64,000 bases of DNA, taken from assembly GCA_963716215.1 (NCBI GenBank), contig OY970298.1, forward strand, positions 2,294,001 through 2,358,000. Direction: 5' to 3'. The notes beneath the pieces were generated by a model. That model worked only from the letters and a program-made list of their open reading frames with translations, was not told where the DNA came from and ran no database searches. Of the stretch, positions 1-8,596 are shown piece after piece. The translations under genes were made by a program, and so were the position numbers. This DNA comes from JACVRW01 sp963716215. GTDB taxonomy: Bacteria > Actinomycetota > Thermoleophilia > Solirubrobacterales > Thermoleophilaceae. Numbering within the stretch: the first letter of the stretch is position 1; each line of letters opens with the position of its first letter.

Positions 1-1342
1 TCCTTCCCTCGAGCCGGTGCTGCGCGACACGCTCGGCGCGATCGTCTTCCAGGACCAGGTGCTCGAGGTCGCCACGGCCTTCGCGGGCTTCCGCGCGGGG
101 GAAGCCGAGGGGCTGCGCCGCGCCATGAGCCGCAAGCGCTCCGAGGCGGCGATCCGCGCCTACGAGGAGAAGTTCGTGGCGGGGGCGATCGAGCGGGGTG
201 CGTCGCGCGAGGTCGCCGAGCGGGTCTGGGGCCAGATCGTAGGGTTCTCCGGCTTCGGCTTCCCAAAGGCGCACTCGGCCGCCTTTGGCCTGCTCGCCTA
301 CCAGTCGACCTGGCTGCGCGTGCACTACCACCCCGAGTTCCTCTGCTCGCTGCTGAACGAGCAGCCGATGGGCTTCTACCCGCCGGACTCGCTGGTCCAC
401 GAGGCGCAGCGCAAGGGCGTGGAGGTGCTGCCGCCGTCCGTGGTGGCCAGCGGCGCCTCGTGCCTAGTCGAAGAAAGAGAACCCTGCGCACCCGGCCGAG
501 CCGGGCGCTTGGGCAACGGCAGCGCGGTGAGGCTCGGCCTCGGCTACGTCAACGGGGTGAAGGAGAGCGAGGTCCGCGCGCTCGCGGCCGAGCGCGACGA
601 GGGTGGCCCGTGGCGCTCGCTCGGCGATCTCGCCGCGCGTTCTGGGGCCTCCGCCGAGACGCTCGGCAAGCTCGCGTGGGCGGGAGCTTGCGACGAGCTG
701 GCCGAAGGACCGGTCGAGGGACGCCGCCGCCAGGCGCTCTGGCAGCTCGGGGTGGCGGTGCCGGGCGTGCCGGTTGCCGAGGGCACCCAGCTCGCGCTGC
801 CGCTCGAGCCGCACGCCGGTCCCGAGCTGCGCGCGCTGTCCGCGTGGGAGCGCATGCTGGCCGACTACGGCTCGACCGGCGTGACGCTGCGCGAGCACCC
901 GCTGGAGCTGATGCGCCCAGGCCTGCCCGCGGACCTGAGCACGAGCGCGCAGCTGGAACGCGCGAGCAACGGCCGCCGCGTGCGCGTGGCCGGGCTGGTG
1001 GTGGCCCGCCAGCGCCCGGCGACCGCCAAGGGCATCATGTTCATGCTGCTGGAGGACGAGCTCGGCACGATCAACCTGATCGTGCAGCAGCCCGTCCAGG
1101 AGCGCTGCCGGCTGGCTGCGCGCGCGGAGCCGCTCGTGCTGGCCACCGGCCGCGTGGAGCGCCGCGACGGGACGACCAACGTGCTGGTCGACAGCATCGA
1201 GCGCCTCGAGCGGCCGGATCTGCCGGCGGCGAAGGTCACGCACATCGAGCCGCGCCGGGCGTGGAGCAGCGAGGCCGCCGAGGAGGCCGACCTGCGGGCG
1301 GTTGCTCCGGCCGGGCACAGCTTCGGGCGGCGTGGGCGGTAG
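1..1342 (+). CDS. dnaE2: Error-prone DNA polymerase III alpha subunit DnaE2/ImuC, C-terminal part (5' end outside window)
   Basis: The reading frame is open from the first bases, so the gene begins upstream; about 446 C-terminal residues are present. It starts within the end of the polymerase domain (FQDQVLEVA, then SGFGFPKAHSAAFGLLAYQ, the region after the PHP/palm domains in C-family polymerases), continues through the helix-hairpin-helix part (NEQPMGFYPPDSLVHEAQR), and ends with an OB fold (RVAGLVVARQRPATAKG, then MFMLLEDELGTINL). The MGFYPPDSLV and RQRPATAKG signatures fit DnaE2 (ImuC) better than replicative DnaE1. The family carries out damage-tolerant, mutagenic synthesis, usually with ImuA/ImuB. 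Those partners would have to lie upstream; none is seen downstream. The stop is TAG. Confidence 0.9.
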   Translation, partial: PSLEPVLRDTLGAIVFQDQVLEVATAFAGFRAGEAEGLRRAMSRKRSEAAIRAYEEKFVAGAIERGASREVAERVWGQIVGFSGFGFPKAHSAAFGLLAYQSTWLRVHYHPEFLCSLLNEQPMGFYPPDSLVHEAQRKGVEVLPPSVVASGASCLVEEREPCAPGRAGRLGNGSAVRLGLGYVNGVKESEVRALAAERDEGGPWRSLGDLAARSGASAETLGKLAWAGACDELAEGPVEGRRRQALWQLGVAVPGVPVAEGTQLALPLEPHAGPELRALSAWERMLADYGSTGVTLREHPLELMRPGLPADLSTSAQLERASNGRRVRVAGLVVARQRPATAKGIMFMLLEDELGTINLIVQQPVQERCRLAARAEPLVLATGRVERRDGTTNVLVDSIERLERPDLPAAKVTHIEPRRAWSSEAAEEADLRAVAPAGHSFGRRGR

Positions 1343-1354
1343 GCTCCCGCGGCC

Positions 1355-2257
1355 GTGAAGCGTGCCCTGGTCCTCGTGCTGCTGCTTCTGCTCGCCGTTC
1401 CGGCGACCGCGGCCACGCTGCCGAGCCAGTACGTGCTGCCTGGCGCCAACGTCTTTCCGGAGGGCATCACCCTGCGGCCGGGGACCGACCAGTTCTTCGT
1501 GTCCTCGACCTCGGACGGCACGATCTACCGCGGCACGCTCGGCCGCCCGCGCCTGAAGGTCTTCCTGGAGCCTGGGGAGGGCGGCCGCCTGCTCGCCAAC
1601 GGCCTGCGAGCGAGCCGCGACCACCTGGTCGTCACGGGCAGCCGAACCGGCTTGCTCTTCGTCTACGACATCCGCACGGGCAAGCTCGTAAGGCGGTTCG
1701 CGACCGGCTCCGACGGGCTAGTCAACGACGTGACGATCGCGCCCAACGGCGACGTCTACGCGACCGACTCCATGCGCGGGCTGCTGTTCCGCGTCCCGGC
1801 GAAGGCGGCCTACAGGCGTACCCAGGCGACGCAGCAGCTGCGGCCGTTCGTGCGCTTCTCACAGACCCCGGTGGGGACCTACTCCAACGGCCTCGTGCCG
1901 GCGGGCAGGCGCTACCTGCTCGTGGTCGGTACGAGCAGCGGGGTGCTCGCGCGCGTCGACCTCGAGACCAAGCGGGTGCGGGAGGTCGAGGGCGTGAGCC
2001 TGCCCGTCGGCGACGGGCTGGCGCGCACGGGCCGCACGCTCTACGCCGTGAACGCGGGGGCCAGGGTCACGCAGGTCAAGCTGTCCCGCGACTGGCTGCG
2101 CGGGAGCGCCGTACGCGACATCACCAGCCCGAGCTTCCGCTTCCCGACCACCGTCCAGATCGCCGGCCGGCGCCTGCTGGTCGTGAACTCTCAGTTCGAC
2201 AAGCGCGGGGGCACGCCAGAGCTGCCGTTCACGGTTTCGGCGGTCCGTCGCCCTTAG
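1355..2257 (+). CDS. Secreted SMP-30/gluconolactonase-like beta-propeller protein
   Basis: 300 residues from a GTG 12 bp after dnaE2. The start is set by a clean signal peptide (basic MKR, a leucine-rich core, then PATAATL, cleavage near residue 20). The mature part is a run of short beta repeats with motifs such as FPEGITLRPGTDQFFVSST, DGTIYRGTL, VNDVTIAPNGDVYATDS and SNGLVPAGRRYLLVVGT, typical of the SMP-30/NHL/strictosidine-synthase propeller superfamily. These can be lactonases or sugar/lipid-binding proteins; the metal ligands cannot be assigned confidently, so no substrate is proposed. A TAGGCT hexamer spans the dnaE2 stop, 9 bp before this start, and could be its own -10 box. Confidence 0.7.
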   Translation: MKRALVLVLLLLLAVPATAATLPSQYVLPGANVFPEGITLRPGTDQFFVSSTSDGTIYRGTLGRPRLKVFLEPGEGGRLLANGLRASRDHLVVTGSRTGLLFVYDIRTGKLVRRFATGSDGLVNDVTIAPNGDVYATDSMRGLLFRVPAKAAYRRTQATQQLRPFVRFSQTPVGTYSNGLVPAGRRYLLVVGTSSGVLARVDLETKRVREVEGVSLPVGDGLARTGRTLYAVNAGARVTQVKLSRDWLRGSAVRDITSPSFRFPTTVQIAGRRLLVVNSQFDKRGGTPELPFTVSAVRRP

Positions 2258-2279
2258 CGCGCCGCGGCGCTCACCTCAG

Positions 2280-2285
2280 TACGGT
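2280..2285 (+). promoter_or_regulatory. -10 box TACGGT, leaderless start of DUF72 gene
   Basis: TACGGT ends exactly 6 nt before the GTG at 2292, so the expected transcription start coincides with the start codon. There is no Shine-Dalgarno sequence. It belongs to the recurrent pattern described in the findings. Confidence 0.5.
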
Positions 2286-2291
2286 CTCGGT

Positions 2292-3203
2292 GTGGCCGGG
2301 AAGATCCTCGTCGGCACCTCGAGCTGGGCCGATCCGGGCTTCGTCAAGGAGTGGTATCCGCCCAAGATGTCCGCCCGGGAGCGGCTGCCGTGGTACGCGG
2401 AGCGGTTCCGCTACGTGGAGCTGAACTCGAGCTTCTACGCGGTGCCGGACCGCACCACGGTGCACAAGTGGGTGGACGAAACGCCCGACGACTTCGTGTT
2501 CGACGTGAAGGCCCACCGGCTGCTGTCGCGGCACGCGGCGCCGGTCGAGTCGCTGCCCCCCGATCTGCGCGATCGGGTCGAGACGGCCGCGCGCGGGCGA
2601 GTGCTGCTCACCCCCGAGGTGGAGACAATGCTCGCCGAGCGCCTGGTGGAGGAGACCGCGCCGCTGGCCGAGGCGGGGAAGCTGGGCGCCTACCTGGTGC
2701 AGCTGACTCCGGCGTTCGGGCCGGGTAAGCACGAGCTGGAGGAGCTCGATGGCCTCGTCGCCGCCCTGAAGCCGCACCGGGTGGCGATCGAACTGCGCCA
2801 CCGGGGCTGGGTGCGTGACAAGCGCCGCGAGTCGACGCTGCGCTGGTTCGCCGACCATGAGGCGGTGTTCGTGTGCGTCGACGCCCCACCCGACGAGCAC
2901 TTTTCGATCATGCCCTCCGACCTCGACGCCGTCACGGCGGGCACCCTCGCCTACATTCGCCTGCACGGGCGCAACACGGACGGGTACCTGAAGGGCAAGT
3001 CGGTCGCGGAGCGCTTTGCCTGGCGCTACGAGGACGACGAGCTCGAGGAGATCGCCGGCCGCGCACAGTCGATGGCCGAGCAGGCGGGTGAGGTGCACGT
3101 GGCCTTCAACAACAACCGCGGCGACGACGCACCCACGGCCGCACAGCGCTTCCGAGCGCTACTCGGGCAGGCGCCTGCCGGCGAGGAGCAATTGCGGTTC
3201 TAG
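2292..3203 (+). CDS. DUF72 (YecE-like) family protein
   Basis: 303 residues, the normal length for the family, from GTG. Family signatures are clear: LVGTSSWADPGF near the N terminus, WYAERFRYVELNSSFYAVP, FVFDVKAHRLLSRHA, then VAIELRHRGW around residue 165, and YIRLHGRNTDGYLKGK near residue 225. DUF72 proteins adopt a TIM-barrel fold, are widespread and have no settled biochemical role; a sugar-phosphate or nucleic-acid substrate has been suggested from the fold. The gene stands alone and ends before a convergent hairpin repeat. Confidence 0.88.
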   Translation: MAGKILVGTSSWADPGFVKEWYPPKMSARERLPWYAERFRYVELNSSFYAVPDRTTVHKWVDETPDDFVFDVKAHRLLSRHAAPVESLPPDLRDRVETAARGRVLLTPEVETMLAERLVEETAPLAEAGKLGAYLVQLTPAFGPGKHELEELDGLVAALKPHRVAIELRHRGWVRDKRRESTLRWFADHEAVFVCVDAPPDEHFSIMPSDLDAVTAGTLAYIRLHGRNTDGYLKGKSVAERFAWRYEDDELEEIAGRAQSMAEQAGEVHVAFNNNRGDDAPTAAQRFRALLGQAPAGEEQLRF

Positions 3204-3230
3204 CCGCGCGCGGCCAGGCTTAGCGGGGGA

Positions 3231-3253
3231 CCGGGGGCGTGAGCCCCCGGATG
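3231..3253 (+). repeat. GNRA-loop hairpin repeat, copy A
   Basis: CCGGGGGC, GTGA loop, GCCCCCGG: an 8-bp perfect stem closed by a GNRA-type tetraloop, followed by ATG. The 21 bases 3233-3253 recur exactly at 28719-28739, and a close copy lies on the minus strand at 22301-22328. It sits between convergent genes, so it may also serve as a bidirectional terminator, but it has no T-run. Confidence 0.7.
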
Positions 3254-3256
3254 CGA

Positions 3257-3691
3257 TTAGCCCCTGAGCAGCTCGAACCAGACGCGCGTGCTGGCGTCGT
3301 CCTGCTGCACGACGCCCCACCGGTGCGCGAGCCGCTCGACCAGGAACAGGCCCCAGCCGCTCTCGTCGGTGCCCGGCGGGCGCTTATCGCCGGGGTCGAA
3401 CCCCGGGCCCTCGTCGGTGACCTCGGTGAGGACCGCGGAGCGGCCCACGAGCACCTTGAGGACCACGATGTCGGAGCGCGCGTGCCTGACGCTGTTGGAG
3501 ACGAGCTCGGTCACCAGCAGCCGCAGCGTCTCCATCAGCGGCGGATCGATGTCGGCGCGCAGCTGCGACAGCGCGCGCCTGGCGCGCCCGGCCGCCTCTG
3601 GCCCGCCCCGAAGACGCAAGCTGATGCCGTCGTCGACGCTGGAGGGATTGGGGCTCACGACCCCCTGCCTGGGTGACTGCGCCGCATGCAT
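3257..3691 (-). CDS. RsbW-like anti-sigma/ATP-binding serine kinase
   Basis: 144 residues from ATG. A GHKL ATPase domain fills the protein: N box ELVSNSVRHA around residue 70 (the conserved Asn for Mg-ATP), G1 box DEGPGFDP, and G2 region GWGLFLVERLAHRWG. This is the compact architecture of RsbW/SpoIIAB-type serine kinases, which bind sigma factors or phosphorylate anti-anti-sigma proteins. It lies just downstream of the SpoIIE-domain phosphatase on the same strand, so kinase and phosphatase probably form an opposing pair. No STAS anti-anti-sigma or alternative sigma gene is adjacent, so the target is unknown. No clear Shine-Dalgarno precedes the ATG. Confidence 0.82.
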   Translation of the reverse strand: MHAAQSPRQGVVSPNPSSVDDGISLRLRGGPEAAGRARRALSQLRADIDPPLMETLRLLVTELVSNSVRHARSDIVVLKVLVGRSAVLTEVTDEGPGFDPGDKRPPGTDESGWGLFLVERLAHRWGVVQQDDASTRVWFELLRG

Positions 3692-3863
3692 CCGCGCGGC
3701 GGTGCCGATCTGTGAAGTGATGCGCGTTCTCCCGATCCGCGTGTATTTCCCAACAAAGGCCCTTAGTCCGTGGGCCGACCTTCCCCCTGATGTACCCGGA
3801 GCCTACGGGAGCACAACATGCCCATCTGCGTTTCGGGTACTTTCTTGCACCCATTAGGGGTGC
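3692..3863 (-). other. Structured intergenic region between phosphatase and RsbW-like gene
   Basis: 172 bp with three inverted repeats: GCACCC/GGGTGC (3847-3852 and 3858-3863, loop ATTAG), directly after the phosphatase stop; GTACCCG/CGGGTAC (3792-3798 and 3834-3840, 35-nt loop); and GGCCC/GGGCC (3758-3762 and 3772-3776). No T-tract follows them on the minus strand, so they are weak candidates for intrinsic terminators. The region may be a leader with folded structure before the kinase gene. I could not match it to a known riboswitch consensus. Confidence 0.35.
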
Positions 3864-6791
3864 TTATGCGGCCACCCGGATCACCAAAACGGCGATGTCG
3901 TCGCGTGGACTGCCGCCCTGGGCCGCCACGGCTGCGTCCTCTACGCGCGAGGCGATCGCGTCGGCTCCGGCGCCGGCGCACTCCGCCACCAGCTCGGCCA
4001 GACGCTCCTCGTCGAGCTCGGGGTTCGCGCCGCGGCCCTCGATCACCCCGTCCGTGAAGAACACGATCGCGTCCCCTGGTTCGAGCGACAGCGAGATGTC
4101 CGTGAAATTGGGGTCCGGCACCACGCCGAGCAGCGTCCCGGGCTGGCCGACCTCCTCGACGGTGCCATCGGCGCGCAGCAGCAGCGGCAGCGGGTGTCCG
4201 CCGCTCGCGAAGCCCAGACGCGCGCCATGGGCCAGCGGCTCGAGGTACGCGTAGGCGACCGTACAGAAGCGGCGGTCGTCCCGCTGGCGCAGCAGGGCCT
4301 CGTTGAGGAGGCCGAGACTGCGGCTCGGCAGCCGCTCGCGCATCGCGGCCGCCCGCAGCGTGTAACGAGCGAGCGCGGTCACGGCGGCCGCGTCGGGTCC
4401 CTTGCCGCACACGTCGCCCATGACCACCGTCCACCCGCGCCCACCGCTCTCGAACAGGTCGTAGAAGTCGCCGCCGACCTCGTTGCCCTCCCCGATCGGG
4501 CGGAAGCGCGCCGCCGCCTCGAGGCCCGGGATGTCGGGCAGCTCGGCCGGCAGCAGGCTCTGTTGCAGAGTCCGCGCGATGTACGCCCGTTCGGAGAACA
4601 GGCGGGCGTTGTCGACCGCGGTCGCGCACCGGCGCGCGAGCTCCTCGGCCAGCGCCAGGTCGTGCTCGTCGAAGCGCCGGCCGGACTGGTCGGTCGCGAG
4701 CGTGAGCGTGCCGAGGACTCGCCCGCGCGCGCTCATCGGCACGACCAGGGCGGAGCGCATCCCGAAGCTGCGGACGTGCTCCGCCCGCGCACGCTCGTCC
4801 TGGGTCTCGGGCAGCAGCTGGGGCACGTCCGGATAGAGCTCCGACAGACCCGTGCGCAGCACGTTCGCAACCCCGCGCGGCGCGTCGCGGCGAGTGGGCA
4901 TCGCGTGGGCCAGCTGCCGAGCCTGCGCGAGGCGCTCCTCGTCGCGGTGGGCGAGGGCCACCAGCTCGATGCCGGACTCACCCGGCATGTGCACCGCCAC
5001 CCAATCCGCCACGTCCGGCACCGCCAACGTGGCCACCTGGCCGAGCACGTCAGCCGGGTCGAGGGAGGCTCCGAGCAGCGCGCTGCTGTCGGCTAGGAAG
5101 CGCTGGGCGCGCTCGCTGCGCTTGTGCGACGTGATGTCCTCGATGACGTTGATCGCCATGGTCACGAAGCCGTCGTCGTCGAGAATCGCCGTGGCCTTCA
5201 CGGCCGACCAGCGCTCCTCGCCGGTCGCGCGCAGGCGGAAGCGCACGACCTCCTGCGCGTCGCCCTCCCCGGCGAGCGCCTTCCTCCCGGGCAGCCGCTC
5301 CGTGGGGAGCGGCTCTCCGTCCTCGGTCAGGATCTCGAAGCGGTCCCGGATCCAGTCGCCCGTGGCGGACTGCAGCTCGTCGAACGACTCGAAGCCGAGC
5401 AGTTGCAGGGCGGCTTCGTTGGCGAACAGGAGCCGGCCATCGAGCGCCTGGGCGGTGACCGCGTCGGCCACGCCGCGGAGGATCGCCTGCAGCTGATCGC
5501 GCGCCTGCGTGGCGTCGACGCGGGCCAGCTGCTCGAGGCGCAGCAGCTGCTCGCGCTCCTCGTCGGCGTCGCGGCGACGGGTGATGTCGCGCACCGTGCC
5601 GGTGAACATCGGCGGCTCGGTCCCGGCAATCACGTTGATCGCCAGCTCCACCGGGAACTCGCTGCCGTCCGAGCGCATCCCGCTCAGCTCCACGCGCTGA
5701 CCGACGAGCGTGCCCTCCCCGGTCGCGACGACCCGGCGGAGGGCCGTGCGGTGGCGCTCGCGCAGCGTCGGGGGGATGATCAGCGCCGCGAGCTCCGCCC
5801 CGATCGCCTCCTCCGCGGTCCGCCCGAACATCTGCTCCGCCGCGTGGTTGAACTCGACGATGTTGCCGCGGTGGTCGATCGTGATGATGCCGTCGAGCGA
5901 CGAGGCGAAGACGGCGGTCTTGCGGGCCTCGCTCTGACGGACGGCCTCCGCAGCGGCGATGCTCTCGACGAACTCGCCCACGAGGGCGCCGAGCGCGCCG
6001 GTCAGGCGCAGCAGATCGGCGTCCGGGTCGCGTTCGTCGCGCGAGAACAGCTCGATCGCAGCCACGCACCGACCGCCGGCCAGCACCGGAAACGCGAGCG
6101 CGCCGTGCAGCCCGGCCTTGCGCGCCGGCTCGGCGCGCACGAACCCGTCCGACGCCAGCACGTTCGAGAACCACGCCGGCAGGGCGCTCTCCCACACCAT
6201 GCCGGGCATCCCGAACCCGGGGCCGACCACGAGCTGCCGGGTCACCTCCTCGAACTCGTCCGCCTCGAACCCGGGTTTCAGCCAGGCCGCCACCGGGCGC
6301 ATCGCGGCCTCTCCGCGGGCCTCCCACAGGTGGCCGACGTCCCAGCCCAGCCCGTCGCCGATCACCTCGAGCAGTTGCGGCCCGGCGGCCTCCAGCGACT
6401 CGGCCTCGGCCAGCACCCGTGCCACGCCGTACTGGACGGCCAGATGGGCGGCGTCTCGCTCGCGATCGGAGCGCAGGCGGGCGATGCCAACGGCGAGCCC
6501 ACCCACGAGCCCGACGGCCGCAAGACGAGTCAGATGCTCGGCCGCGCCGAGGTCGTCGCCCAACAGGCTGAGCACGATCGCCATCGCCAGCGCGAACAGC
6601 GCAACGATTGCCGTGTGGCCCGGGCTGGCGCCGAACGCGGCCACGACCGGGCCGATCAGCAACAGCTCGATCAGCACGATGCGCTCGCCCACGATCAGGT
6701 CCAGCGCCGCGACGGCGCAGACCGCAACGAGCGACAGGATGAAAACGCCGCGTTCGTCGCGCTGTACAGCGGTGTTGGTCTGCGAGCCCAA
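3864..6791 (-). CDS. Multi-sensor PP2C (SpoIIE) serine phosphatase with membrane, GAF and PAS domains
   Basis: 975 residues. Order: four hydrophobic helices (about 20-115), a GAF-like region (about 150-290), a PAS domain (SLDGIITIDHRGNIVEFNHA, about 300-410), a second PAS (GVADAVTAQALDGRLLFANE, about 430-545), a second GAF (about 565-720) and a C-terminal SpoIIE/PP2C phosphatase (about 740-975) with metal-site motifs GNEVGGDFYDLF, VVMGDVCGKGPDAA, FFTDGVIEGR and RDDIAVLV. This is RsbU/RsbP architecture: input through GAF/PAS switches dephosphorylation of an anti-anti-sigma factor. The start is TTG; TAGTCT on the minus strand 8 nt upstream (6800-6805) supports a leaderless start there. The RsbW-like kinase gene follows downstream. 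Confidence 0.88.
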   Translation of the reverse strand: MGSQTNTAVQRDERGVFILSLVAVCAVAALDLIVGERIVLIELLLIGPVVAAFGASPGHTAIVALFALAMAIVLSLLGDDLGAAEHLTRLAAVGLVGGLAVGIARLRSDRERDAAHLAVQYGVARVLAEAESLEAAGPQLLEVIGDGLGWDVGHLWEARGEAAMRPVAAWLKPGFEADEFEEVTRQLVVGPGFGMPGMVWESALPAWFSNVLASDGFVRAEPARKAGLHGALAFPVLAGGRCVAAIELFSRDERDPDADLLRLTGALGALVGEFVESIAAAEAVRQSEARKTAVFASSLDGIITIDHRGNIVEFNHAAEQMFGRTAEEAIGAELAALIIPPTLRERHRTALRRVVATGEGTLVGQRVELSGMRSDGSEFPVELAINVIAGTEPPMFTGTVRDITRRRDADEEREQLLRLEQLARVDATQARDQLQAILRGVADAVTAQALDGRLLFANEAALQLLGFESFDELQSATGDWIRDRFEILTEDGEPLPTERLPGRKALAGEGDAQEVVRFRLRATGEERWSAVKATAILDDDGFVTMAINVIEDITSHKRSERAQRFLADSSALLGASLDPADVLGQVATLAVPDVADWVAVHMPGESGIELVALAHRDEERLAQARQLAHAMPTRRDAPRGVANVLRTGLSELYPDVPQLLPETQDERARAEHVRSFGMRSALVVPMSARGRVLGTLTLATDQSGRRFDEHDLALAEELARRCATAVDNARLFSERAYIARTLQQSLLPAELPDIPGLEAAARFRPIGEGNEVGGDFYDLFESGGRGWTVVMGDVCGKGPDAAAVTALARYTLRAAAMRERLPSRSLGLLNEALLRQRDDRRFCTVAYAYLEPLAHGARLGFASGGHPLPLLLRADGTVEEVGQPGTLLGVVPDPNFTDISLSLEPGDAIVFFTDGVIEGRGANPELDEERLAELVAECAGAGADAIASRVEDAAVAAQGGSPRDDIAVLVIRVAA

Positions 6792-6799
6792 CGCTGCCC

Positions 6800-6805
6800 A
6801 GACTA
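6800..6805 (-). promoter_or_regulatory. -10 box TAGTCT for the phosphatase gene
   Basis: Read on the minus strand, TAGTCT ends 8 nt before the TTG start at 6791. No ribosome binding site lies between them. Confidence 0.4.
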
Positions 6806-6842
6806 CTTCGCTCCCCGCCTTTCCCTATATACAACGACGCGA

Positions 6843-7553
6843 ATGCACGATTTCGACCGCCCTCCCGACGGTGTCGTGCGGGTGCGCGCCCCCAACCCCT
6901 CCGCGCTCACCCTCGATGGCACGAACAGCTACGTGGTCGGGACCTGGGTCGTCGACCCCGGCCCGGCCGACACGGGACACCTCCAGGCTGTACGCGCGGC
7001 CGCCGGTGAGGGCATCGAGGGCGTGGTGCTCACGCACGGGCACGCCGACCACGCCGAGGGCGCCGACAGCCTCGGCGTCCCGGTGCACCGCCCGGGCGAC
7101 GGCGAGCGAGCCGGCCCGTTCGAGGCGCTGGCCACGCCGGGGCACTCGAACGACAGCGTCTGCCTGGTCTGGGGCGATGGCGTCTGCTTCACCGGCGACA
7201 CGGTCCTCGGCCGCGGCAGCGTGTTCATCGCACCGGGGGAGGGCTCGCTATCGGCGTACCTCGACTCGCTCAGGCGCCTGCGCGCGCTCGAACTGGCGGT
7301 GCTCTGCCCGGGGCACGGCGGCTTCGTCTGGGATCCCGCGGCCAAGCTCGACGAGTACATCGCCCACCGGCTCGACCGCGAGCTACGCCTGCTGGAGGCG
7401 CTCGACGCAGGTCTACGGAGCAGAGACGAGCTGCTCGACTCCGCGTGGTCGGATGCGCCGCCGGAGCTGCGCCACTTCGCTGGTCTGTCGCTGGCGTCGC
7501 ACCTCGAGAAGCTGGCCGAGGAGGGCCGGCTCCCCGAGGGCGTGGAGCCCTAG
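6843..7553 (+). CDS. Metallo-beta-lactamase fold hydrolase (LACTB2/glyoxalase II-like)
   Basis: 236 residues. The ATG at 6843 begins MHDFDRPPDGVVRVRAPNPS; the open frame extends far upstream but that part is antisense to the phosphatase. Metal ligands are complete: THGHADHAEG (HxHxDH, about residue 64), a histidine in TPGHSNDS, an aspartate in FTGDTVLG and a histidine in CPGHGGF. NPSALTLDGTNSY near the N terminus and a C-terminal winged-helix-like tail fit the LACTB2/MBLAC family, whose members hydrolyse thioesters or RNA; the substrate is not readable here. Its stop overlaps the stop of the convergent GYD gene by three bases. Confidence 0.85.
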   Translation: MHDFDRPPDGVVRVRAPNPSALTLDGTNSYVVGTWVVDPGPADTGHLQAVRAAAGEGIEGVVLTHGHADHAEGADSLGVPVHRPGDGERAGPFEALATPGHSNDSVCLVWGDGVCFTGDTVLGRGSVFIAPGEGSLSAYLDSLRRLRALELAVLCPGHGGFVWDPAAKLDEYIAHRLDRELRLLEALDAGLRSRDELLDSAWSDAPPELRHFAGLSLASHLEKLAEEGRLPEGVEP

Positions 7554-7870
7554 CTCCCCGGCGCCCGGTAGCCGACCGACCGCTGAGCGGCGGCGTCGAC
7601 CTCCTCGGGGGTCAGCAGCACCGTCGTCCTGACCACGGCGCCGCCGGCGGCGTTCACGGAGATCGCGAGCGCGGCAGCGCTCTCATTGTCCGGCACGTCG
7701 GCGATCACGTAGGCGTCGTGGTCGCCGAACCCGAAGTGGAAGCTCTCGAGGCTGCCGCCGACGCTCTCGATCGCCGCGCTGACCGCGTCCCGGCGGCTGG
7801 ATCCGCCGGCCGCCTGGATGCCCTTGACGCCCTCGTTGGTGTAGGACGCTTCGATCAGGTACTTGGGCAT
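7550..7870 (-). CDS. GYD domain protein
   Basis: 106 residues, MPKYLIEASYTNEGVKG to the end, which is the typical length and N-terminal signature of the GYD (ferredoxin-like fold) family. FHFGFGDHDAYVIADVPDNESAA carries the family's Gly-x-Asp-rich strand. The ATG at 7870 was chosen over the longer frame because GAGGAGGGC, a strong ribosome binding site, lies about 8 nt upstream. Biochemical function is unknown for the family. Stand-alone, convergent with the hydrolase. Confidence 0.85.
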   Translation of the reverse strand: MPKYLIEASYTNEGVKGIQAAGGSSRRDAVSAAIESVGGSLESFHFGFGDHDAYVIADVPDNESAAALAISVNAAGGAVVRTTVLLTPEEVDAAAQRSVGYRAPGS

Positions 7871-8032
7871 TTGAGGGCCCTCCTCGGTCGGGGTTGGGCC
7901 AACCCTCTCACCTCCGAGGGCCGCCAGGCAACGGCCTCGCCTCTGTGACGTCGCTCCGACTGTGACCACGCTTTCTGTTCCTCCACGACGCCGCCGTTAG
8001 AAATCTCCTACTCGACCCCAGGAGGCTCCCAA

Positions 8033-8434
8033 ATGCAATACGCAGCCCACCTACCGACGCTTCCGTCCCGCCGCTCCCTGGTGGCGCCAGTCGTCGCCCT
8101 CGTGGTTGGAGCCGGTGCCGCGGTCGGCACCTACGCGCTGATCGACGATCAGGCCGCGATCCAGGGTTCCGACACGGTCGTGTTCGTCGACAGCCCGGCG
8201 CCCGGCAGCGGCGTCAGGGGCCTCGACGACTCGTCCAAGGCGGCCACGATCGGCGCGACGCCGGTCACGGTCATCCCGTACCTCAGCCACGGTCAGGGAG
8301 TCCCGTCGGACTACGGCGCCTCGGCCAAGCACGAGTCCTCCACCGCCGCGGCGATCGGCTCTGGCGCCGGCGACGTCTCCAGCGCGAACCGGACCGACCC
8401 TCACGGGACGGCCGCGCAGCTCCACAGCCGCTGA
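8033..8434 (+). CDS. Small membrane-anchored protein, no recognised family
   Basis: 133 residues from ATG, preceded by AGGAGG 8 nt upstream, which decides the start. After a short polar N terminus there is one hydrophobic helix (LVAPVVALVVGAGAAVGTYA, about 18-38), then a low-complexity region rich in Ala, Ser, Gly, Thr and His with no cysteine. The helix has no clear cleavage site, so it is probably an N-terminal anchor with the remainder outside the membrane. No family recognised. A strong hairpin lies 29 bp after the stop. Confidence 0.6.
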   Translation: MQYAAHLPTLPSRRSLVAPVVALVVGAGAAVGTYALIDDQAAIQGSDTVVFVDSPAPGSGVRGLDDSSKAATIGATPVTVIPYLSHGQGVPSDYGASAKHESSTAAAIGSGAGDVSSANRTDPHGTAAQLHSR

Positions 8435-8462
8435 CGCTTCACAAGTGGCCTCCGCAGGAACC

Positions 8463-8484
8463 GGCCCCCGCTTCGGCGGGGGCC
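8463..8484 (+). terminator. Intrinsic terminator-like hairpin
   Basis: GGCCCCCGC, TTCG loop, GCGGGGGCC: a 9-bp perfect stem with a stable UUCG tetraloop, just after the small membrane protein gene. It has no U-run, as is usual in high-GC actinobacteria. Confidence 0.6.
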
Positions 8485-8596
8485 CCTGCGGTTACGGGCG
8501 TCCGGCACGGCCGCGCCCCATATCCTGCGCGACCTGCCTCCGCTGAAGCGCCGCCACCTTCGACTGCTCGAGCATCCGGGCGCGCCGGCGGCGCTG

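Noticed and set aside
460..2424. Long plus-strand frame overlapping dnaE2, the propeller and DUF72
   Set aside because: Arg/Ala-rich shadow in the wrong frame of three recognisable genes.
3758..3863. c-di-GMP or other known riboswitch before the RsbW-like gene
   Set aside because: The conserved consensus elements are not present; only simple hairpins are seen.
5124..6842. Metallo-hydrolase gene starting at 5124
   Set aside because: The extra N-terminal 573 residues are antisense to the phosphatase gene; the hydrolase family starts at 6843.
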